Positions 48,941 through 57,432 of a DNA stretch of 64,000 bases are shown in pieces. Made by a program: the position numbers and the translations under genes. The notes below the pieces were generated by a model. It did no database searches, had not been told where the DNA came from, and saw only the letters and a program-made list of their open reading frames with translations. Numbering within the stretch: the stretch's first letter is position 1; each line of letters opens with the position of its first letter. Source of the stretch: DASPWW01 sp963756745 (GTDB lineage: Bacteria; Actinomycetota; Thermoleophilia; Solirubrobacterales; 70-9); assembly GCA_963756745.1 (NCBI GenBank), contig CAVWOU010000005.1:1-64000 (forward strand), written 5' to 3'.

Positions 48941-50275
48941 ATGACTGATTACGACGCGATCGTCATCGGCGCCGGCCCGGCGGGGGAGCACTGCGCCGGC
49001 CAGCTCGCCGACGGCGGGCTCTCGGTCGCGATCGTGGAGCGAGACCTGGTCGGTGGCGAGTGCGACTACTACGCCTGCATCCCGTCGAAGACCCTGCTGC
49101 GGCCCGGCGAAGCCCTCGAGGCCGCCCGCGAGGCCCCCGGTGCACGCGAGGCCGTGACCGGGAAGCTCGACCCCCCCGCCGCGTTCGCGTGGCGCAACTT
49201 CATGGTCGCGGACTACCAGGACTCGGGCAAGGTGGGCTGGCTCGAGGACGCCGGAATCGACCTGCTTCGCGGGCCCGCGCGCCTCGCGGGTCCGGGCCGA
49301 GTGGCGGTCGGCGAGGTCGAGCACGGCGCGACCAACGTCGTGATCGCCACAGGGTCGGACCCGGTGATGCCACCGATTCCGGGACTCGCGGAGGCGGAGG
49401 GCGTGTGGACCAACCGCGAGGTAACCGCGCTCACCGAAGTCCCGGCGCGGATGATCGTCCTCGGCGGTGGCCCCGTCGGCGTCGAGATGTCGCAGGCGGT
49501 GCATCGCATGGGCGCGTCGGTCGCGCTCGTCGAGGGCGAGGATCACCTCCTGCCGCGCGAGCCGAAGCCGCTCGGCGAGGCGCTCGGCGAGGCCCTCGGC
49601 AAGGAGGGCATCGAGCTGTGCTTCGGCCAGCACGCGTCCGCGGTGCGGGTCGAGGACGGCGAGTACGTGCTCGAGTTCCCGGAGCGCGACGAGTTGCGCG
49701 GGGACCGATTGTTGGTCGCGACCGGCCGCAGACCCCGCACCGAGGGACTCGGCCTCGACTCGGTCGGGATCGAGCCCGGCAAGCGCGGGATCGAGGTCGA
49801 CGCGCGGATGTCGGCCGGCGACGGCGTATGGGCGATCGGCGACGTGACCGGCATCTGGCCACTGACCTACGTCGGGAAGTACCAGGGGCGCGTCGCGGCA
49901 GCGAACATCCTCGGGCGCTCGACGGAGGCCAACTACGACGCCGTCCCGCGCGTCGTGTTCACCGACCCCCAGGCCGCCTCAGTGGGCGAGGCCGAGGGCC
50001 CGGCCACGGCGACGGTCCCGATCTCCGAGGTGCCCCGGACGGCGACCTACACGCGGGAGTACGCCGAGAGCCCCGGCTTCATGACCCTGATATCCGATGG
50101 GGAGCGGCTCACCGGCGCCCACGCGCTCGGCCCCGACGCCGGGGAGTGGCTGCAGCAGGCGACGGTCGCGATCCGGGCCGGGATCCCGCTCGTCGTGCTG
50201 CGCGACACGATCCAGCCGTTCCCAACCTTCTCCGAGATCTTCCTCCCCGCGTTCCAGCAGCTCGGCGCGAAGTAG
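48941..50275 (+). CDS. Pyridine nucleotide-disulfide oxidoreductase (dihydrolipoamide dehydrogenase-like)
   Basis: The 444-aa protein has the FAD fold MTDYDAIVIGAGPAGEHCAG, the redox disulfide VGGECDYYACIPSKTLL (Cys-x4-Cys), the NAD(P) fold MIVLGGGPVGVEMSQAVHRM and the second FAD site DGVWAIGDVTGIWPLTYVGK. At the C-terminus the usual His-x-His-Pro-Thr-x-x-Glu is QPFPTFSEIF: the catalytic His is replaced. It may therefore use another substrate (quinone, mercury-like or mycothiol-related) or another proton donor. It stands alone with a 65-base gap upstream. Confidence 0.85.
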   Translation: MTDYDAIVIGAGPAGEHCAGQLADGGLSVAIVERDLVGGECDYYACIPSKTLLRPGEALEAAREAPGAREAVTGKLDPPAAFAWRNFMVADYQDSGKVGWLEDAGIDLLRGPARLAGPGRVAVGEVEHGATNVVIATGSDPVMPPIPGLAEAEGVWTNREVTALTEVPARMIVLGGGPVGVEMSQAVHRMGASVALVEGEDHLLPREPKPLGEALGEALGKEGIELCFGQHASAVRVEDGEYVLEFPERDELRGDRLLVATGRRPRTEGLGLDSVGIEPGKRGIEVDARMSAGDGVWAIGDVTGIWPLTYVGKYQGRVAAANILGRSTEANYDAVPRVVFTDPQAASVGEAEGPATATVPISEVPRTATYTREYAESPGFMTLISDGERLTGAHALGPDAGEWLQQATVAIRAGIPLVVLRDTIQPFPTFSEIFLPAFQQLGAK

Positions 50276-50533
50276 CGCTCGAGCTCACGTGTAACGGGCG
50301 CGCGCGGACCCACGACTACCCATCGTCATGAATTCTGCTTCCGGATTGGGCGCTGGCCTCGACCCCGGGGCCCGGTTCCCGGATTTCACCCGGACGGCAC
50401 GCCCGCGTGGGCGTCGCCCGCTTCGGGTCGCGGACGGAGTGCTCGGCGCCGCGCTCCCCCCCGTCGGGCCGGTAATCGAGCGCTACGGTGGTGCGAACCC
50501 CCGGCCGGGGTACCGCTTCGCGGGGCAAGGATC
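50276..50533 (+). promoter_or_regulatory. Upstream region of the anti-sigma factor gene
   Basis: No gene is supported; a 69-codon frame at 50328-50537 has arginine-rich shadow composition. A possible -10 TACGGT is at 50483-50488, giving a leader of about 40 bases, with GCAAGGATC just before the ATG at 50534. Confidence 0.35.
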
Positions 50534-50794
50534 ATGAGCGACGGCGATACCGAGTCAATCGAGCTGGCGTGCGACGAGCTGGTCGAGCTCGTCACCGACT
50601 ATCTCGAGGAACGGCTGCCCGACCTCGACGTGGAGCGGCTCGAGGCCCACCTGGCTATCTGCGAGGGCTGCCGCAACTACGTCGACCAGATGCGCGAAAC
50701 GGTCGACGCACTCGGCCACCTTCCCGAGGAGCCGCTCCCGCCCGAGGTGCGCAACGAGCTTCTCGAGGCGTTCCGAGGCTGGCGGAGCACGTAG
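50534..50794 (+). CDS. Anti-sigma factor with zf-HC2 zinc finger
   Basis: An 86-aa cytoplasmic protein: LACDELVELVTDYLEERLPD, then RLEAHLAICEGCRNYVDQMR with the His-x3-Cys-x2-Cys zinc site of ZAS-type anti-sigma factors. No membrane helix. It would bind and hold an ECF sigma factor. A sigma factor gene lies 1.4 kb downstream in the same direction, with the antiporter gene between, so that pair is a likely match. Confidence 0.8.
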   Translation: MSDGDTESIELACDELVELVTDYLEERLPDLDVERLEAHLAICEGCRNYVDQMRETVDALGHLPEEPLPPEVRNELLEAFRGWRST

Positions 50795-50832
50795 CGACGT
50801 AACGCCCGGCATCCCGGCGAGACTCAGCCTGG

Positions 50833-52071
50833 GTGCCCGAGATCAGCTTCACCAACCTGCTGCTGGTCGTCGCCGTTGCGTTCGCGGCGCCGTTCCTGCT
50901 CGGGTTGGCTCCCCGCGTGCGGCTTCCGTCCATCGTCCTCGAGATCGTCGCCGGGATCGTCATCGGGCCCGCGGTGCTCGGCTGGGTCGAGGTCGACGAG
51001 CCGATCGAGGTCCTGAATCTGATCGGGCTCGCGTTCCTGCTCTTCCTCGCCGGGCTCGAGATCGACTTCCGGCGCCTGCGCGGGCGGTTGCTTCGACTTT
51101 CGGCGCTGGGGTACGTCGTCTCGTTCGCGATCGCGATTGCCGTCTGCCTCGCGCTCAAGGCGGGCGACCTGATCGAGACTCCCCTGCTGGTCGCGATCAT
51201 CCTCGCGTCGACCTCGCTCGGGGTGATCATCCCCGTGCTCAAGGACGCCGGCGAGGTCTCGTCGCAGTTCGGCCAGCTCGTGATCGCCGGCGCGACGATC
51301 GCGGACTTCTCGGCGATCTTCCTGCTTTCGATCTTCTTCTCGGGCGAGGGCGGGACCGGCGCGACGATCATCCTGCTCGCGTGCTTCGTGCTGCTCGCCG
51401 TGGTCGCATACTTCGTCCTGCGTGGCGTCGAGCGCTCGAGAACGATCGCGCGAGAGCTCGTACGGCTCCAGGACACCACCGCTCAGATCCGGGTTCGCGG
51501 CGCGGTCGTCCTGATGATCGCGTTCGTCGCACTCGCCGAGACGCTCGGCCTCGAGGTGATCCTCGGCGCGTTCGCCGCAGGCGCGATCCTCACGCTGGTC
51601 GACCGCGACCAGGCGATGACGCACCCGCTGTTCCGGCGCAAGCTCGAAGCGATCGGGTTCGGTGTCTTCATTCCGGTGTTCTTCGTCACCACCGGCCTGA
51701 ACTTCGACCTCGACGCGCTGTTCGGGAGCACGAAGGCGCTCGTGATGGTCCCGATCTTCCTCGCCGCGCTGCTCGCCGTGCGTGGCATACCGGCGCTTCT
51801 GTACAGGCAGCTCGTCGGCGGACGGCGAGCGACGATCGCCGGGATCCTCCAGGCGACGTCGCTGCCGTTCATCGTCGCGGCCGCCGCGATCGGGATCGAG
51901 CTCGGACTGCTGAGCCAGGCCGAGAGCGCGGCGCTGATCGCCGCCGGGTTGCTGTCCGTGATGATCTTCCCCGCCGCCGGCCTGGTGCTGCTCAGGCGGG
52001 CCGGCATGGCGCTCCCCGAAGAGGCGCCGGTCGAGCCCCGGGGGGGCGATCAGCCGACGATGGCGATGTAA
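50833..52071 (+). CDS. Cation/proton antiporter (CPA2, KefB/NhaS-like)
   Basis: The 412-aa membrane protein has about 12 helices. IVLEIVAGIVIGPAVLGWVE, LIGLAFLLFLAGLEIDFRRL (the GLExD motif) and LVAIILASTSLGVIIPVLKD are typical CPA2 features. It exchanges Na+ or K+ for protons. No RCK/TrkA domain is attached. Start GTG at 50833. It lies between the anti-sigma and sigma genes. Confidence 0.9.
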   Translation: MPEISFTNLLLVVAVAFAAPFLLGLAPRVRLPSIVLEIVAGIVIGPAVLGWVEVDEPIEVLNLIGLAFLLFLAGLEIDFRRLRGRLLRLSALGYVVSFAIAIAVCLALKAGDLIETPLLVAIILASTSLGVIIPVLKDAGEVSSQFGQLVIAGATIADFSAIFLLSIFFSGEGGTGATIILLACFVLLAVVAYFVLRGVERSRTIARELVRLQDTTAQIRVRGAVVLMIAFVALAETLGLEVILGAFAAGAILTLVDRDQAMTHPLFRRKLEAIGFGVFIPVFFVTTGLNFDLDALFGSTKALVMVPIFLAALLAVRGIPALLYRQLVGGRRATIAGILQATSLPFIVAAAAIGIELGLLSQAESAALIAAGLLSVMIFPAAGLVLLRRAGMALPEEAPVEPRGGDQPTMAM

Positions 52072-52191
52072 CGGCTGGCGGGGACCATCGAGGTGGTCGG
52101 TCTCGATTCCAGCAGCTGACGGGGCATGCGCGGGTGCGGGGTTTCGCCGGAGGCTTTCCGCCCTCCGGGCGGATCGCTCTACGCTTCCGGC

Positions 52192-52815
52192 GTGGACGAC
52201 GCCGAGCTGCGCGACGCCCTGCGGGACGGAGACGAGGAAGCGTTCCGGCGCCTGATCGACGAGCACAGTCCCGCGCTGCTGCGCGTCGCGATGGGCTACG
52301 TCGGCAGCCGCGCTGCGGCGGAGGACGTGCTCCAGGAGACCTGGGTCGGCGTTCTGCGCGGAGTGGGCCGCTTCGAGGGTCGCTCGTCGCTGCGGACGTG
52401 GATCTTCAGGATCCTCACCAACACGGCGAAGACCCGCGCGGCACGTGAGAGTCGGACGGTTCCGTTCTCCTCGCTCGGCGGCGAAGAGGCGGCGGACGGC
52501 GGGCCCGTGATCGATCCAGATCGCTTCCTGCGGCCCGACCAGGGGGACGCGGCCGGCCATTGGGCGTCCGCGCCAAGGCGCTGGGACACGCCCGAGGACG
52601 ACCTGCTCGCCGTGGAGACCCGGAAGGTGATCCTCGACACGATCGCGACACTGCCCCCGATGCAGCGTGCGGTGGTCACACTGCGCGACATCGAGGGCTG
52701 GCCGGCGGACGAGGTCTGCGACGCGCTCGAGCTCAGCGACGGCAATCAGCGCGTGCTGCTCCATCGCGGGCGCTCGAAGGTGCGTGCCGACCTCGAGCGC
52801 TACCTCGGGATGTGA
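52192..52815 (+). CDS. ECF-type RNA polymerase sigma factor
   Basis: The 207-aa protein has region 2 (LRVAMGYVGSRAAAEDVLQE and TWVGVLRGVGRFEGRSSLRT, then WIFRILTNTAKTRA) and region 4 (LPPMQRAVVTLRDIEGWPAD, EVCDALELSDGNQRVLLHRG). A 60-residue linker with DPDRFLRPDQGD lies between, and no region 1.1 or 3. GTG 52192 is set by homology. The hairpin CGGAGG / CCTCCG just upstream is noted. Probably paired with the anti-sigma at 50534. Confidence 0.9.
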   Translation: MDDAELRDALRDGDEEAFRRLIDEHSPALLRVAMGYVGSRAAAEDVLQETWVGVLRGVGRFEGRSSLRTWIFRILTNTAKTRAARESRTVPFSSLGGEEAADGGPVIDPDRFLRPDQGDAAGHWASAPRRWDTPEDDLLAVETRKVILDTIATLPPMQRAVVTLRDIEGWPADEVCDALELSDGNQRVLLHRGRSKVRADLERYLGM

Positions 52816-52887
52816 CGTGCGCCCGGATCGCCCGCGGTGTTGTTCGACGGCCATCGTACTTCGCTAAGTTCGACGGCCGCCGGTCCA

Positions 52888-52961
52888 TGGGCGATCCTGG
52901 ACTCGAACCAGGGACCTCCGCCTTATCAGAGCGGCGCTCTAACCGACTGAGCTAATCGCCC
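52888..52961 (-). tRNA. tRNA-Ile (GAT)
   Basis: A 74-base cloverleaf with acceptor GGGCGAT / ATCGCCC and discriminator A, D-arm GCTCAGTCGGTTAGAGC, anticodon loop CTGATAA (anticodon GAT) and T-arm GGTTCGAGTCC. CCA is not encoded. It is not next to rRNA genes, so it is a solitary copy. Confidence 0.95.
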
Positions 52962-53005
52962 GGGAGCGCCGATTGTAGTCGGCCAGGGAAGGCGCACCGG
53001 CGGGC

Positions 53006-53869
53006 TCAGCGGCGACGGCGGAGGTGCCGCGCGAACGTTCGCAGCTCGTCGACGTCATCGAACACCAGTTCGGCCTTGATGCCGCCGCGGGCTGCGCGGA
53101 CCTTCGCGTCATGTCCGAGCGCACGCTCGAGCTCCTCCTCCGCGTCTGCGAGCGCAGCGGCGCCCTCCGCGTCGGCGCGCGACCGACGCCGCCCGCCTCG
53201 CCCCCCGCCCTCCTTCGCGCGGCGCTCGGTCTCGCGCACCGACCACGCGCCCTCGACTGCTCCACGCGCGAGCCGGCGGCGCGTGTCGACGCCGCGCGCC
53301 TGGAGGATCGCCCGCCCGTGACCCTCGCTCAGCTCCCCGGCGCGCAACAGACCGAGCACATCGTCGGGGAGGTCGAGAAGCCGGATCAGGTTCGAGACCG
53401 CGGCCCGGCTCCGCCCCAGGCGGCGCGCGAGCTCCTCCTTGCTGAGCCCGAGGTCCTCGACCAGGGTCGCGCACGCGCGCGCCTCGTCGACCGCGTTGAG
53501 GTCCTCGCGGGCCATGTTCTCGATCAGCGCGACCTGGAGGCGCTCCGCATCCTGCTCGTCGCGGACGAGCGCCGGGACCTCGGCGAGCCCCGCCTGCTGC
53601 GCGGCGCGCCACCGCCGCTCCCCGGCGATCAACTCGTAGGTCCCGTTCGAGAGCGGGCGGACGATCAGCGGCTGGACGATCCCCGCGGCCGCGACCGACT
53701 CGGCGAGGTCGCCGATCCCGTCGCCGTCGATCCTGCTTCGCGGCTGGTCCGGGTTGGGGCGGATCAGCTCGGTCGGGACATCGCGCAGCTCCGGCGCCGA
53801 AGCCTCCGCCGCCGACTCGGGGAGGATCGCCGCAAGCCCGCGGCCCATCCCGCGCTTCACCTCAGCCAC
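53006..53869 (-). CDS. parB: Chromosome partitioning protein ParB
   Basis: ParB is a CTP-dependent clamp that loads on parS sites near the origin. The 287-aa protein starts MAEVKRGMGRGLAAILPESA, has LIRPNPDQPRSRI, YELIAGERRWRAAQQAGLAE (the GERRxR CTP/parS motif), MAREDLNAVDEARACATLVE and a helix-turn-helix KEELARRLGRSRAAVSNLIR. The C-terminal dimer domain ends HLRRRR. Its start overlaps parA by 8 bp; last gene of the rpmH operon. Confidence 0.95.
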   Translation of the reverse strand: MAEVKRGMGRGLAAILPESAAEASAPELRDVPTELIRPNPDQPRSRIDGDGIGDLAESVAAAGIVQPLIVRPLSNGTYELIAGERRWRAAQQAGLAEVPALVRDEQDAERLQVALIENMAREDLNAVDEARACATLVEDLGLSKEELARRLGRSRAAVSNLIRLLDLPDDVLGLLRAGELSEGHGRAILQARGVDTRRRLARGAVEGAWSVRETERRAKEGGGRGGRRRSRADAEGAAALADAEEELERALGHDAKVRAARGGIKAELVFDDVDELRTFARHLRRRR

Positions 53870-54620
53870 GCTCGGTCACCTCGCGGGCGAGCTCGAGGTA
53901 GGCCTCGGAGCCGCGCGAGCCGGGCGCGTGCTCGAGCAGCGGCTGGCCGTGGCTCGGGGCCTCGGCGACGCGGACGCTGCGCGGGATCACGGTCCGGTAG
54001 ACGAGCTCGGGGAAGTGCTCGCGCAGCTCGCGCTCGACGTCCCGGGCGAGGCGGGTGCGTTCGTCCGCCATCGTCACCAACAACCCGCTGACGACTAGCG
54101 TCGGATTCAGCTCGCGTCGGATCAACCCCACTGTATCCATGAATTGCACCAAACCCTCCAGCGCCAAATATTCGGCCTGCACGGGGACGATCACGCGGTC
54201 CGCCGCGACGAGTGCGTTCACGGTCACGGGGCCGAGCGACGGCGGGCAGTCGAGGAGCGTGGAGGCGAACCGCTCGCGCACCGGGCCGAGCATCTCGCGG
54301 AGGCGAGTCTCGGACCCTTCGATCCGGGGGAGCTCGACCGCGGCGCCGGCGAGGTCGCGGTGCGCGGGAACCATCCACAGGTTGTCCGGTCCGGCGGGCC
54401 GCGCCGCCTCGGCGACCGAGACCTCGCCGATCAGGGAGCTGTAGGAGCTCGGCTCGAGATTGCGCGGGAGGCCGAGCGCCGCGGTCGCGTTGCACTGCTG
54501 GTCGAGGTCGACGAGCAGGGTCTGGCGGCCGGCCGCGGCGACGCACGCCGCCGTGTTGACCGCGGTCGTCGTCTTCCCCACCCCTCCCTTCTGATTTGAG
54601 ATCGCATACACCGCTCCCAT
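53862..54620 (-). CDS. parA: Chromosome partitioning ATPase ParA (Soj)
   Basis: ParA is the DNA-binding ATPase that moves ParB-parS complexes. ATG 54620 gives 252 aa: MGAVYAISNQKGGVGKTTTA (deviant Walker A with the signature Lys), TLLVDLDQQCNATAALGL and FASTLLDCPPSLGPVTVNAL. LVVSGLLVTMADERTRLARD follows as in Soj. TAAGGT lies 8 bases before the ATG, inside the rsmG end, so parAB may also have their own leaderless promoter. Confidence 0.95.
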   Translation of the reverse strand: MGAVYAISNQKGGVGKTTTAVNTAACVAAAGRQTLLVDLDQQCNATAALGLPRNLEPSSYSSLIGEVSVAEAARPAGPDNLWMVPAHRDLAGAAVELPRIEGSETRLREMLGPVRERFASTLLDCPPSLGPVTVNALVAADRVIVPVQAEYLALEGLVQFMDTVGLIRRELNPTLVVSGLLVTMADERTRLARDVERELREHFPELVYRTVIPRSVRVAEAPSHGQPLLEHAPGSRGSEAYLELAREVTERG

Positions 54621-54631
54621 CGGCGATGACC

Positions 54632-55339
54632 TTACTTGCCGAGGGGGCGTCTCTTTGCGACCCCGGGGCGGCGGGGGAGATCGGACGGCGTCGGGCCGGA
54701 CTTGCGCATGAGATGAAGGTGGCGGTGACGGCTGCCGGCGTAGGGGCCGACCCACCGGACCTCGACGGGCTCCATCGCGAGTCGATCGACGGCGCGGGCG
54801 AGCTCCGCCTCCTCATCTGGGTCGCGGCGCCCCTTCCAGGCGACGAGCGCACCGCCCTCGGCGAGCAGCGGCGAGGCGAGCTCCGCCAGGGTGGACAGCC
54901 GCCCCACTGCGCGCGCGGTGACCGCGTCATAGGCCTCGCGGCCCTCGCCGAGTGCCCACGTCTCGGAACGCTCGCAGACCACGCGGACGTTGGCGATCGC
55001 CGCCCGCGACGCGGCGCGCTCGATGAACGAGCATTTGCGCCCGACGGACTCGATCAGGTCAACGCAGGCGTCGGGCAGCGCCGCGGCGAGCACCAGGCCC
55101 GGCAGGCCGGCGCCCGAGCCGACGTCGGCGATCCGCTCGGCGGAGCGAAGCTCACCGAACTCGAGCCCGGCGAGCGAGTCGGCGACATGCACCCGCCACG
55201 CCTCGTCGGAGTCGCGGACCGCGCTCGGCGCCCCTCGCTCCGAGGCGAGCATCGACACGAGCTCGGCGAGCGACTCCCTGGCCGCGGCCGGGAGCTCGCG
55301 TACCGCCGGCGGGAGGTCGGGCTCGTCGCCCTCGCTCAC
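54632..55339 (-). CDS. rsmG: 16S rRNA m7G527 methyltransferase RsmG
   Basis: RsmG (GidB) methylates G527 of 16S rRNA; its loss gives low-level streptomycin resistance. The 235-aa protein has HVADSLAGLEFGE, RIADVGSGAGLPGLVLAAAL (SAM motif), CSFIERAASRAAIANVRVVC and YDAVTARAVGRLSTLAELAS. Its start overlaps khpB by 4 bp. Standard position in origin regions between jag/khpB and parA. Confidence 0.95.
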   Translation of the reverse strand: MSEGDEPDLPPAVRELPAAARESLAELVSMLASERGAPSAVRDSDEAWRVHVADSLAGLEFGELRSAERIADVGSGAGLPGLVLAAALPDACVDLIESVGRKCSFIERAASRAAIANVRVVCERSETWALGEGREAYDAVTARAVGRLSTLAELASPLLAEGGALVAWKGRRDPDEEAELARAVDRLAMEPVEVRWVGPYAGSRHRHLHLMRKSGPTPSDLPRRPGVAKRRPLGK

Positions 55340-55836
55340 TCGGCGAGCAGCGGGGCGACGACCACGCGCCGGTCGGGGTCGTCGCCCTCGCTGTACGTCT
55401 CGACGCCTGCGCGCTCCTTGAGATGGTCGTGGACGACGCGGCGCTCCTGCGCGGTCATCGGCTCGAGCTCCGAGGGCCTTCCGCTCTGCAGCGCCCGCTC
55501 CGCGGCACTGTCCGCCTGGCGGCAGAGGATCTCGCGCCGCCGCTCGCGATACCCGGCGGCGTCGACCGTGACGCGCTTGCGCTCCCCCATTCCCCGGAAC
55601 GCCGCCCGATAGCAGAGCAGCTGGAGCGCGTCGATCGTCTGGCCGTGGCGGCCGATCAGCAAGCCGAGGTCGTCGCCCTCGACCCGGGCGGTGATCGACT
55701 CGTCGCTCTCCTCGATCACCACGTGGGCGTCGATCTCGAGCGCGTCGAGGGCCCTCTCCACCACGGCGCGCACCCGCTTACCGGGCTCCTCGGGGAGCGC
55801 CTCCGGCGGGCTGGCGGCGGCGTCGGGCGAGGTCAT
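55336..55836 (-). CDS. khpB: KH/R3H RNA-binding protein (Jag/KhpB)
   Basis: A 166-aa protein with a KH-like domain (LGLLIGRHGQTIDALQLLCY, holding GRHGQ in place of GxxG) followed by an R3H domain (PMTAQERRVVHDHLKERAGV). It binds RNA and in Gram-positives influences cell elongation and sporulation. The N-terminal Jag domain is short or absent. It overlaps yidC and rsmG by 4 bp each. Confidence 0.9.
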   Translation of the reverse strand: MTSPDAAASPPEALPEEPGKRVRAVVERALDALEIDAHVVIEESDESITARVEGDDLGLLIGRHGQTIDALQLLCYRAAFRGMGERKRVTVDAAGYRERRREILCRQADSAAERALQSGRPSELEPMTAQERRVVHDHLKERAGVETYSEGDDPDRRVVVAPLLAE

Positions 55837-56642
55837 CTACGCCGGCCGCTGCGTCTCTTGCGCTTGCGCGGCGGGGGTGGCGGCGGTTTCGCCGCCTTGG
55901 CTGCCTCGATCGCCTCGGGCGTCGCCTTCGGTGGCGGCGGGGCGACCCGTTTGACGACCCATTGCTGGCCGACCGTCCACACGTTGGTCGTGATCCAGTA
56001 CACGATCAGCCCGGCCGGGAAGCTGATGATGATCGGGACGAAGATCAGCGGAAGACCGAACATGATCAACCGCTGGGTGCGGTCCGCGGTCGCCGCCATC
56101 ACCAGCCCCGCTCCGAGCTGGGTGGCGACGTAGACCACGATCAGGATGATCAGCACGCCGCCCGTCGCGTCGCTGAGCAGGTCCGGGATGAACAGCCACG
56201 GCACCGGATTGTCGTCGACGCATGCATCGAAGTTCGGCGATCCGAGCGCGCAACCCGTCGCCTCTGCTCGGAAGTCGTCGCCCTGCAGCAAGTAGAAGAG
56301 GGCCAGAAAGACAGGGAGCTGGAGGAGCAGCGGAAAGCACGACGACAGCGGGTTGATCTGGTTTTCCTGGTAGAAGGACATCATCTCGCGCTGCATGCGC
56401 TGACGGTCGTCCTTGTACTTCTCCTGGATCGCCTTGATCTGCGGCTGGAACGCCTGCAGCGCGCGCATCGAGCGGATCTGCTTGATCGACAGCGGCAGGA
56501 TCACGATCCGCGTGATGAACGTAAGCGCGACGATCGCGGGGCCCCAGTACAACCCGACGTCATCGTGCAGGAAGACCAGCACCGCGTTCGCGACGTCGAC
56601 CAGCGGCTGGAAGATGTCCTCAATGCCGGCTACCGGGATCAC
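55833..56642 (-). CDS. yidC: Membrane protein insertase YidC
   Basis: YidC/Oxa1 inserts membrane proteins. The 269-aa protein is the short Gram-positive type without a large periplasmic domain. It has WGPAIVALTFITRIVILPLS with the conserved Arg in the groove, SMRALQAFQPQIKAIQEKYK (coiled hairpin), and MSFYQENQINPLSSCFPLLL. The end is PPPPPRKRKRRSGRRR, a strongly basic tail. No lipobox is seen. It follows yidD with a 4-bp overlap. Confidence 0.95.
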   Translation of the reverse strand: MIPVAGIEDIFQPLVDVANAVLVFLHDDVGLYWGPAIVALTFITRIVILPLSIKQIRSMRALQAFQPQIKAIQEKYKDDRQRMQREMMSFYQENQINPLSSCFPLLLQLPVFLALFYLLQGDDFRAEATGCALGSPNFDACVDDNPVPWLFIPDLLSDATGGVLIILIVVYVATQLGAGLVMAATADRTQRLIMFGLPLIFVPIIISFPAGLIVYWITTNVWTVGQQWVVKRVAPPPPKATPEAIEAAKAAKPPPPPPRKRKRRSGRRR

Positions 56643-56911
56643 GCCGGGGCTCCTCGATGGTTGGAGGTGGATTCGTCATCCGCAGGTCTGAAGAACGAAC
56701 GGTTTTCGACCGGGTCATATCCGCCGTTGCTGAACGGGTTGCAGCGCGCCAGCCGCCACACCGCGAGGATCAGCCCACGCACGACACCGACCTCGCGAAT
56801 CGCCTCGACGGCGTACGCGGAGCACGTCGGGTAGTACTTGCAGCGGCGCGGGAACGCGGGGGAGATGTATCGCCGGTAGGCGACGATCGGGGCGAGCACC
56901 ACGCGTTTCAC
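56639..56911 (-). CDS. yidD: Membrane protein insertion efficiency factor YidD
   Basis: A 90-aa protein starting VKRVVLAPIVAYRRYISPAF, with CKYYPTCSAYAVEAIREVG and RLARCNPFSNGGYDPV, the three conserved Cys regions of YidD. It is a small peripheral membrane factor helping YidC. The GTG start overlaps a parS-like site. It sits 1 base after rnpA and overlaps yidC by 4 bp. Confidence 0.95.
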   Translation of the reverse strand: MKRVVLAPIVAYRRYISPAFPRRCKYYPTCSAYAVEAIREVGVVRGLILAVWRLARCNPFSNGGYDPVENRSFFRPADDESTSNHRGAPA

Positions 56912-56918
56912 GTCAAAC
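56905..56918. promoter_or_regulatory. parS-like ParB-binding site
   Basis: On the minus strand GTTTGACGTGAAAC matches the actinobacterial/Bacillus parS core GTTTCACGTGAAAC at 13 of 14 positions. It spans the rnpA end and the yidD start codon, 3 kb from parB and about 2 kb from the putative oriC. One mismatch breaks the perfect palindrome. Confidence 0.55.
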
Positions 56919-57296
56919 GTTCCTTCTCCCGATCCCGCTTTCGCGGATCACATCCTCGAGGCAGGCAACGACGCCGTCGGTCCCCTCGCGCTCGACGAGG
57001 CCGCCGATGTCCGGGCGCGCGACGAGCACGTAGTCGTGACCATCGGGAACGCGATCTGCGAGTGGCCGAAACGCCTCGCGCAGCGCCCGCTTGACGCGGT
57101 TTCGCTCCACGGCGCCGCCGACGTTGCGCCCGACCGACACGCCGAGCCGCGCGCCCTGCGTGTCCTCGTCCGGGGGGCGCGGAAACGAGTACAGGATCAC
57201 GAAGCGATTCGAGTGCGATTCCCCCTCCCGGTACGCGCGCTCGAAGTCACCGCTGCGCGACAGCCGGCCGCGGCCCTTCCGCTTCGGCTCGCTCAT
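56913..57296 (-). CDS. rnpA: Ribonuclease P protein component
   Basis: RnpA helps the RNase P RNA trim tRNA 5' ends. The 127-aa basic protein has LSRSGDFERAYREGESHSNR, FVILYSFP, LGVSVGRNVGGAVERNRVKR and ALREAFR, the RNR motif of the family. It starts 1 base after the rpmH stop. Typical position in origin regions. Confidence 0.95.
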   Translation of the reverse strand: MSEPKRKGRGRLSRSGDFERAYREGESHSNRFVILYSFPRPPDEDTQGARLGVSVGRNVGGAVERNRVKRALREAFRPLADRVPDGHDYVLVARPDIGGLVEREGTDGVVACLEDVIRESGIGRRNV

Positions 57297-57297
57297 C

Positions 57298-57432
57298 TCA
57301 GGGAGTGAGGCGCTTGCGGCCCTTGGCCCGCCGACGCTTTAACACCGCGCGTCCGCCGCGCGTCTGCATGCGCGCGCGAAATCCGTGCGCTCGGGCGCGC
57401 TTTCGCTTCTTCGGCTGATAGGTCCGCTTCAT
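57298..57432 (-). CDS. rpmH: Ribosomal protein L34
   Basis: The 44-aa protein MKRTYQPKKRKRARAHGFRA continues with RMQTRGGRAVLKRRRAKGRK and ends RLTP. It is the typical, very basic L34 of the large subunit. First gene of the leftward operon; its promoter must lie in the 307-base gap to dnaA. Confidence 0.95.
   Translation of the reverse strand: MKRTYQPKKRKRARAHGFRARMQTRGGRAVLKRRRAKGRKRLTP

Noticed and set aside
50328..50537. 69-codon frame before the anti-sigma gene
   Set aside because: No ribosome site, Arg/Gly/Pro shadow composition, and it overlaps the anti-sigma start. Treated as upstream region.
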